DNA from: an uncultured Collinsella sp.
GTDB taxonomy: Bacteria > Actinomycetota > Coriobacteriia > Coriobacteriales > Coriobacteriaceae
Length of the DNA: 6,928 bases
Direction of reading: 5' to 3'
NCBI GenBank assembly: GCA_900757385.1
Contig: CAAENO010000080.1
Coordinates: 1-6,928, forward strand
Shown here: piece after piece, positions 1 through 4,843 of the stretch
Layout: every line of letters starts with the position of its first letter
How positions within the stretch are numbered: position 1 is the stretch's first letter
Program-made: the position numbers and the translations under genes
The notes under the pieces: generated by a model
Databases searched by the model: none
Seen by the model: the letters and a program-made list of their open reading frames with translations, nothing else
Told to the model about the DNA's origin: nothing

Positions 1-138
1 CACTCCCGTGATGTCAAAGCGACTGCAAATCTCAGTTCGTGTCATGCCGCTCTCGCCGGCGGCGTAGAGGGCCTCCATGATGTCGATGGCGCGCGAGAGT
101 CTCTGCTCGCTGGTGAGTTTACGCACGGGCATGCTCAC
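1..138 (-). CDS. WYL-type transcriptional regulator, N-terminal fragment (second gene of a tandem pair)
   Basis: The 5' end of a minus-strand gene that runs off the left edge; about 46 codons are visible. The product begins MSMPVRKLTSEQRLSRAIDI and continues through a sequence (EALYAAGESGMTRTEICSRF) that reads as a winged helix-turn-helix DNA-binding start. I chose GTG at 138-136 because AAAGGA at 150-145 lies 6 nt upstream; the in-frame ATG at 132-130 is the alternative, with 12 nt spacing. Either start overlaps the 3' end of the preceding WYL gene (stop at 121-119), so the two are probably translationally coupled. The WYL domain itself is not visible. The regulator assignment rests on the HTH-like sequence and on the neighbour, since paired WYL regulators are common in actinobacteria (PafB/PafC). 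The regulator call is fairly secure; the WYL family call is inference. Confidence 0.7.
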   Translation of the reverse strand, partial: MSMPVRKLTSEQRLSRAIDIMEALYAAGESGMTRTEICSRFDITGV

Positions 139-1141
139 GCACCGTCCTTTCAATGAGGTGGTTCCACGCCTGCTTGAGCGATTTGGGGGCCATGGGCCTC
201 ATGCCGTCCGTGGCGTGGGCCATGCAAAATGAGGCGGCGGCTTCAAGATCGCGCACGTCAACGGTCCAGGTCCATCCCGCATCGGTGTGTGCGAGCTCAC
301 CTCGCCCGCGCGTGAGGCCGTTGATCATATCGATCTGCGTCTGAGGGGCGAACGAGAACGTGGCTGCAACGGGCGGTCGGTCGGCAAAATCGAATTCAAA
401 GAACAGATAGTCGTTGAGATTGAAGTCCGCGGGGATGGCGTAGGCCTTCGAAGGACGCCAGGCGCGAACGATACGGTCGCAGCGGAATGTCCTGATGTCG
501 TCGGTGACATTGTCGAGGCCGCAGAAGTACGCCACGCCCTCGCGCTCGAACATGCCGTAGACGCAGACGGTACGTTCTTTCTGCTCGCCGCGTCCGTTCT
601 GATATAAAAATCGCAGCGCGCACCGCTCGGCAAAGGCGCTCCATACCGCATCGACGGTGGGAGAGCGGCGGATCGGTGCATCGTCCACCGCCGACATGCC
701 GGTGAGGTAGGCAATCTTGGAGCGAATATCGGCAAGCGGCGCGGCAAAGGTGGATGAGCCGGCCGCTAACGTCTGGTCGATGGCGTTGAGCAGGATATCG
801 GCGTCGTCTGCGGTGATGAGGCCGCCTGCAGCAAACGTGTGCTCGCGGTCGATTGTCCACGAGCTTTCCTCGGTCTCCTGCGCACCGGCGGGGCGAACCT
901 CCTTGATTAAGATGCCACGCTCGAGCAGTTTGTCACGATCGCGCCGAAACTTGCGCTTATCCGAGTCGATGTTGCCCGAGCCATATCCCAGGTCAGAATC
1001 CAAGACGATCTGCTCGGTCGTCAGCGGTTCGGGGGAGCTGTTGAGCACAAAGAAAAGATTGAGGATGCGCTGAGCCGTTTTATCGAAACTTGGCTCCGAA
1101 TTCCCCTTTTTAATTGTCGCGGTCGCGTCGCTTGCCGTCAT
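119..1141 (-). CDS. WYL-domain transcriptional regulator, PafB-like
   Basis: A 340-residue cytoplasmic DNA-binding regulator of the usual length for the family. Residues about 20-82 form a winged helix-turn-helix; the stretch FRRDRDKLLERGILIKE (65-81) matches the wing region of PafB/DeoR-like WYL proteins. Residues about 160-235 are the WYL domain, with the conserved RTFRCDRI strand at 217-224 and the signature Trp-Tyr-Leu position read as Ala204-Tyr205-Phe206. Residues about 255-335 fit the C-terminal WCX extension. WYL domains are known to bind ligands or nucleic acid; PafBC drives DNA-damage responses in mycobacteria. The ligand and targets here are unknown. The start ATG at 1141-1139 has GAGGA (1150-1146) 4 nt upstream. 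The stop overlaps the start of the next WYL gene, so the two form an operon. It is divergent from the M28-like gene across 198 bp, so regulation of that operon is possible but unproven. WYL family membership is secure; orthology to PafB is not. Confidence 0.88.
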   Translation of the reverse strand: MTASDATATIKKGNSEPSFDKTAQRILNLFFVLNSSPEPLTTEQIVLDSDLGYGSGNIDSDKRKFRRDRDKLLERGILIKEVRPAGAQETEESSWTIDREHTFAAGGLITADDADILLNAIDQTLAAGSSTFAAPLADIRSKIAYLTGMSAVDDAPIRRSPTVDAVWSAFAERCALRFLYQNGRGEQKERTVCVYGMFEREGVAYFCGLDNVTDDIRTFRCDRIVRAWRPSKAYAIPADFNLNDYLFFEFDFADRPPVAATFSFAPQTQIDMINGLTRGRGELAHTDAGWTWTVDVRDLEAAASFCMAHATDGMRPMAPKSLKQAWNHLIERTVREHARA

Positions 1142-1235
1142 AGAGTCCTCGCATGAGAAGGTGGTTTGCTGCCATGATTTTAGTCCGATATGGAGATTAG
1201 GCTATATCCTTGTCCGCTCGGGGCGTTAAGATGGC

Positions 1236-1271
1236 CCGAATTCGGTCGTTTGCGCTCGCTCGGGGTATACT
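1236..1271 (+). promoter_or_regulatory. Candidate promoter for the M28-like operon
   Basis: TATACT at 1266-1271 is a good -10 match (consensus TATAAT) preceded by GGG. The -35 side is poor: TTCGGT at 1241-1246 would give a 19-nt spacer. That weak half lies inside a perfect 10-bp palindrome, CCGAATTCGG (1236-1245), which could be an operator. A second AT-rich run, TATATA at 1278-1283, is an alternative -10. The leader to the start codon would be about 60 nt. For the divergent WYL genes the best -10 I see is TAAAAT on the minus strand (1182-1177), with no recognisable -35. Confidence 0.3.
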
Positions 1272-1339
1272 TTCGACTATATACGGTTCTAATGTGCAAG
1301 CATTGGGCCTATTTGTCGGATTATGGATGTGGAGCGCAC

Positions 1340-4300
1340 ATGGCGAACACCCAGAACTATATTAACCACCTGCTGCAGAACACCGGCATTACGCCGGCAT
1401 GCAGCGAAGAAGAGCGCTTGGCTGCCGAGGATATCGCTCAGATCTTCCGCAACCACGGCTTTGATCCCGAGGTTCAGGAGTTCAATGCCCCGGCGCCCAG
1501 TAGATTGGCATTTGCCGTTACCGGTATCCTTGCGTTTGCCGGCGCCCTGCTGATGGGCATCGGCGGCGGTATCGGCTTGGTCGGCACCTTGCTGGCCATT
1601 GTCGGTGCCGTACTCTACGTGCTCGAGCGCACGGGCCACCCCGTGGTTTCGCGCCTGGGCAAGACGGGCGTGAGCCAAAATGTCATCGCCTACCACAAGG
1701 CCTCGGGCCCGCTCGCGTCTCCGCGCAACCGCCCGGTGGTCGTTGTCGCACACTACGACTCTCCCCGTGCTGAGCTGCTCGCCCGCGAGCCCTATGCTTC
1801 GTATCGTGCGCTCATCGCCAAGCTGTTGCCCGTTGCCACGGTTGCCCCTGCTGCCGTTGCCATCTTGCGTATCCTGCCGCTCCCCGGCGCGCTCAAGGTT
1901 CTGCTGTGGATTGTCGCGATCCTCGCTTCCCTCGTTGCGCTCGCCAACGCGGCAAACATCATTTCTAACCGTTTTGTGCTTCCCTATACGTCCGGCGCAG
2001 TGTGCAACAAGTCTTCTGTCGCCGCTATGCTCGGCGTTATGGACAACGTTGCTCCCTTCCAGGGCGAAAACGAGTTTCCCGACGATGTTCCGTTCGATAC
2101 CTATTTTGGGGAGCAGAAGCGTCGTGCCGAGGAGATGGCGCGCGCAGCAGCGGAGTATGCCGCGGCCCAACAGCAAAACGACTACGGCAACACCATCGAG
2201 TATGAAGAGCCTACCTACGCCGAGGACGAGTTCGGTCAGCCGATTGCTCCCGACGCTCAGACCGAGCCCGAACAGGGCGAGGCTTTCGACGAGCAGATCG
2301 AGGGCTTTGAGGGTGCGTCTGCCGACGAGACGCTGATTGGCGCCATCGTGTCCGAGGATCAGAATCAGGCTGTCCAGGCCGAAGAGTTCAATGACGAGGT
2401 TCCCACTGCCGAGCCGGCGGAGCAGCCTGTCGCGGCCGAGCCCGAGCCCAGGCTCTATCGCAATGCCGCCGGCAACATCCGCTTTGGTTCGGATGCCATC
2501 CGTGCGCTCGGAATGCTTCCCGAGTCCTGCACGCTCGATTACGAGGAAGGCGAGGAGCCGACGTTTGAGCCCGAGCCTGCCCCCGTCGTGACTGCATCTG
2601 CGCCCGTTGTCGCCGTGGATGATGAGTCTGCCGCGGTTGCCGCTCCCGTTGCCGAGCCCGAGGCGGTGTCCGCGATCGATCCCGCGGCAGGACTGGACAT
2701 TTTGGCCCCCGCCGCGCCGGCGCAAGACGTTGCGGACGAGCCTGACGACGATTACGTTGAACAGCCGAGGCGCGTGTCTTACGAGAGCGATACTGATTTC
2801 TCGGCCGAGATTCCCGCGGCAACGCCCCATGCCGATATTGCATCCGCGTTCTCTTCGATTGGCGCCAGTGCTTCCAGCTTCTTTAAGGGTGCGCTTGCAA
2901 AGGGCAGGAAATTTGTCGACGATTTCGAGGAGAAGCGCGCTGCCGCACGCGTGGCTGCCGAGCAGGAGGCTATCGCTCAGCAGCAGGCAGCCGAGGCGGC
3001 ACGTGAGCGCGCGGCGCAAGAGTTCGAGCAGAACGAGGCTATGCAGTCCGTGCCCGTCGACGCTGCCGAAGCTACAACGTCCTTTGAGTCCCAGCAACCG
3101 GCGTCCACGGATGTTGTTGAGGCGACGACGTCTTTCGAGGCTCAGCAGCACGTCGATAGCACCATGTCGTTTGATGCCGCGCAGTTCGATTCCACGATAA
3201 CGTTTGAAAAGCAAGGCACCGCGATTGCCGAGCCCCTTCCTGTTTCCGATGAGCAGGGCGACGCGGCAGACGATGACGAGCCTATTGATGCTGCCGAAAT
3301 CCAAGATGTCGCCGGGCACGAGCCCGTCGAGGTCAACTGTGACGAAGAGCAGTACGCGGCAGCCGATCAAGGTGATTCGACCGAGGTCGAGCAGGAGGAA
3401 GTGCCTGCGGTTTCCGAGGCTCCCGAGACAGATGAGTCGAGGCCTTACTCCACGCAGATTTTCACCATGCCGACCCCGAGTGGTTCCGGTGCCACGGTTG
3501 CCGATGTCGCTCCCACCCAGGACGAAACGGTCGATTCCCTTATGGCCCAGATTTCCTCCCAGGCATCGCCGCGTCCGCAGATGAATGTTCCCGATCCGGC
3601 GTCAGCTCCGTCGCCTGCACCTTCCTCGTCTCCGCTGGCTTCGGTCTCCGATCCGTCGCTGCCGTCGATGAAGCAGGCAAACGTTGCGTCTCGCACGTCG
3701 CTGTTCGACCTTCCCGACCCCTCCGCACAGGTCAACGACCCCTTTGCTACCGCTCAGGGCCCCGAACCAACATCGGCACCCGTTGCGCCTCCTAGGCCCG
3801 TTGCGTCGGGCGCTCAGTCGATCGAGACCATTTCGGCTCCCGCCCCGGCGGCGCCCAAGTCTCGCAAGCGCGGCCTGGGCGGCCTGTTCGGTCGTAAAAA
3901 GAAAAACGAACAGGACAGCATGAGTGATTGGCTGGGCGTCGAAGACGATTACGATGCCAAGAAGTCCGGTCGCGGCATCGGTTCGTGGGATAATTTCGAG
4001 GACGATAACGATGGCTGGAAGGGCGGCGCTACGTCTTCCGACGGCGCTTCTTCCGAAGATATGCTCTCGGCTGTCGCCTCTATGGGTGACGATGAGCTGC
4101 TCGGTCACGATATCTGGTTTGTGGCAACGGGCGCCTCGGATTGTGATGGCGCCGGTATGAAGGCCTTCTTGGCTTCGCATCGCGATAAGCTCCGCGGCGT
4201 CTTCTTCATCAATCTTGAATCCGTCGGCGCCGGTAGGCTTTCGGTGGTGACGGTTGAGGGCGAACAGCAGCTGCTCAAGGGCGATCGCCGCATCATGAAC

Positions 4301-4537
4301 CTGGTCAGCAAGGTGTGCAAGTCGTTCCATGTCGATTGTGGCGCGCTCGAGATGCCCTATGCCAAGACCGATGCCTACGCCGCGCTCGAGGCGAGCCGCC
4401 GAGCCCTCACCATCGCCGGCGTGGACGGCACGCGTCTGGCTTGCGCTCGTACCGAGGACGACCTGCCCCACAATGTCAACCCGACGAACATTGCCACGGT
4501 ATCCGAGGTCGTGACCGAGGTTATCCGCCGTTCGTAG
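1340..4537 (+). CDS. Membrane M28-family peptidase-like protein with giant disordered insertion and degenerate active site
   Basis: A 1065-residue protein starting at ATG 1340, with GGAG (1331-1334) 5 nt upstream. The same frame is open back to 1190, but that part has no RBS and is intergenic in character. The order of elements is: N-terminal helical region 1-50; membrane hairpin about 55-96; strand and first metal motif H138-Y-D140; second hairpin about 157-207; SGAVCNKSSVAAML (218-231), matching the M28 GAxDNxSGVA motif; an acidic Ala/Pro/Glu-rich tract about 240-910; then the rest of the M28 fold, with WFVATGASDCDGAG (926-939), INLESVG (957-963), KTDAYAAL and PHNVN (H1044). M28 enzymes are zinc aminopeptidases. 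Here both motif-1 residues and the last His are kept, but the bridging Asp is Cys222, the Glu-Glu pair is Ser933-Asp934 and the later Asp is Glu960, so normal catalysis is doubtful. No signal peptide is seen. Two hairpins put all soluble parts on one side, probably the cytoplasm. Within the tract, 514-565 looks like a charged coiled coil and 842-855 is a basic patch. It is first in an operon with the small membrane gene at 4559. M28-like fold is fairly sure; function is unknown. Confidence 0.85.
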   Translation: MANTQNYINHLLQNTGITPACSEEERLAAEDIAQIFRNHGFDPEVQEFNAPAPSRLAFAVTGILAFAGALLMGIGGGIGLVGTLLAIVGAVLYVLERTGHPVVSRLGKTGVSQNVIAYHKASGPLASPRNRPVVVVAHYDSPRAELLAREPYASYRALIAKLLPVATVAPAAVAILRILPLPGALKVLLWIVAILASLVALANAANIISNRFVLPYTSGAVCNKSSVAAMLGVMDNVAPFQGENEFPDDVPFDTYFGEQKRRAEEMARAAAEYAAAQQQNDYGNTIEYEEPTYAEDEFGQPIAPDAQTEPEQGEAFDEQIEGFEGASADETLIGAIVSEDQNQAVQAEEFNDEVPTAEPAEQPVAAEPEPRLYRNAAGNIRFGSDAIRALGMLPESCTLDYEEGEEPTFEPEPAPVVTASAPVVAVDDESAAVAAPVAEPEAVSAIDPAAGLDILAPAAPAQDVADEPDDDYVEQPRRVSYESDTDFSAEIPAATPHADIASAFSSIGASASSFFKGALAKGRKFVDDFEEKRAAARVAAEQEAIAQQQAAEAARERAAQEFEQNEAMQSVPVDAAEATTSFESQQPASTDVVEATTSFEAQQHVDSTMSFDAAQFDSTITFEKQGTAIAEPLPVSDEQGDAADDDEPIDAAEIQDVAGHEPVEVNCDEEQYAAADQGDSTEVEQEEVPAVSEAPETDESRPYSTQIFTMPTPSGSGATVADVAPTQDETVDSLMAQISSQASPRPQMNVPDPASAPSPAPSSSPLASVSDPSLPSMKQANVASRTSLFDLPDPSAQVNDPFATAQGPEPTSAPVAPPRPVASGAQSIETISAPAPAAPKSRKRGLGGLFGRKKKNEQDSMSDWLGVEDDYDAKKSGRGIGSWDNFEDDNDGWKGGATSSDGASSEDMLSAVASMGDDELLGHDIWFVATGASDCDGAGMKAFLASHRDKLRGVFFINLESVGAGRLSVVTVEGEQQLLKGDRRIMNLVSKVCKSFHVDCGALEMPYAKTDAYAALEASRRALTIAGVDGTRLACARTEDDLPHNVNPTNIATVSEVVTEVIRRS
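3071..3214 (+). repeat. Degenerate in-frame peptide repeat, T-x-[ST]-F-[ED], four copies
   Basis: Inside the disordered tract of the M28-like protein, residues 578-625 hold four spaced copies of a short motif: ATTSFESQQ (578-586), ATTSFEAQQ (595-603), TMSFDAAQ (608-615) and TITFEKQ (619-625). The DNA copies are diverged (different Ser and Phe codons), so this is not a recent tandem duplication. That suggests selection on the peptide, for instance as a repeated docking or phosphorylation motif; that role is inference. Confidence 0.6.
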
Positions 4538-4547
4538 ACGGAGCTCT

Positions 4548-4553
4548 AAGGAG
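4548..4553 (+). promoter_or_regulatory. Strong ribosome binding site for the small membrane gene
   Basis: AAGGAG lies 5 nt before the GTG at 4559. It fixes a non-ATG start for a short gene and supports that gene being real. It sits in the 21-nt gap after the M28-like stop codon, with no room for a separate promoter. Confidence 0.75.
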
Positions 4554-4558
4554 TCAAC

Positions 4559-4777
4559 GTGTTTTCGTATATTAAGCGCCATTGGCCTGTCTACGTGATT
4601 TTGACCTTGATTGCCATTGCGTTAGGGTTTGGAGCTGCCTACATCGTGGGCGCGAAGGGCTCGACCCCCGCCTCCGCAATCAGCGAAGAGGTGGAGCAAG
4701 AACAGAGCACGGGTGCCGATGGGATTCCTGAGTCCGAGCAAGCAATCGTTGATGGTGGATCTTCGTCTGCAGAGTAG
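4559..4777 (+). CDS. Small single-pass membrane protein with acidic tail
   Basis: A 72-residue protein of unrecognised family, starting with GTG behind a near-ideal ribosome binding site. The N-terminus MFSYIKRHWP is basic; residues about 10-31 (VYVILTLIAIALGFGAAYIV) form one transmembrane segment, and residues 33-72 are a polar, acidic tail rich in Glu, Ser and Gly. By the positive-inside rule the short N-terminus should be cytoplasmic and the tail outside. No lipobox or cleavage motif is clear; a signal-anchor reading is preferred, and cleavage near the AxA-like TPASA (36-40) is a weaker alternative. It lies 21 nt downstream of the M28-like gene with no terminator between, so the two are co-transcribed and probably produced together. 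A role as accessory subunit of the M28-like membrane protein is inference from this linkage. That the gene is real is likely; its function is unknown. Confidence 0.75.
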   Translation: MFSYIKRHWPVYVILTLIAIALGFGAAYIVGAKGSTPASAISEEVEQEQSTGADGIPESEQAIVDGGSSSAE

Positions 4778-4798
4778 ATACGGCGATTTAAATGATTG

Positions 4799-4836
4799 AA
4801 AGCGGGCGAGCCGGGGGACTGGCTCGCCCGCTTTTT
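4799..4836. terminator. Rho-independent terminator, probably bidirectional
   Basis: A perfect stem pairs 4799-4812 with 4821-4834 (core GCGGGCGAGCC / GGCTCGCCCGC) around an 8-nt loop, followed on the plus strand by T4832-T4836. On the minus strand the same hairpin lies 8-10 nt beyond the surface-protein stop at 4844 and is followed by TTTCAATC, a weaker U-tract. It ends the M28-like/small-membrane operon and likely also the convergent surface-protein gene. Confidence 0.9.
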
Positions 4837-4843
4837 CATCGCG

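Noticed and set aside
1211..1245. Terminator or riboswitch in the divergent intergenic region
   Set aside because: The TCGGG/CCCGA pairing is only 5 bp with a 12-nt loop and no T-run follows; I see no conserved riboswitch elements.
1190..1339. N-terminal extension of the M28-like protein from ATG 1190
   Set aside because: The 50 extra residues lack any RBS and cover the promoter-like TATACT; the ATG at 1340 has a good GGAG and begins a typical M28 N-terminus.
1680..2336. 218-codon plus-strand open frame in another frame of the M28-like gene
   Set aside because: Ser/Pro/Arg-rich translation typical of an out-of-frame reading of high-GC DNA; no start signal and no domain.
3061..3214. CRISPR-like or tandem DNA repeat
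   Set aside because: The repeats are short, diverged at DNA level, unevenly spaced and in frame with a protein; they are peptide motifs, not a CRISPR array.
1289..3370. 693-codon open frame antisense to the M28-like gene
   Set aside because: It lies opposite a clearly coding frame, is rich in Arg/Gly/Leu as expected from the complement of an Ala/Glu-rich tract, shows no family motif and has no ribosome binding site. It is a composition artefact.
3602..4582. 326-codon antisense open frame over the end of the M28-like gene
   Set aside because: It overlaps the conserved second half of the M28 fold and the start of the small membrane gene; its translation has no recognisable domain.
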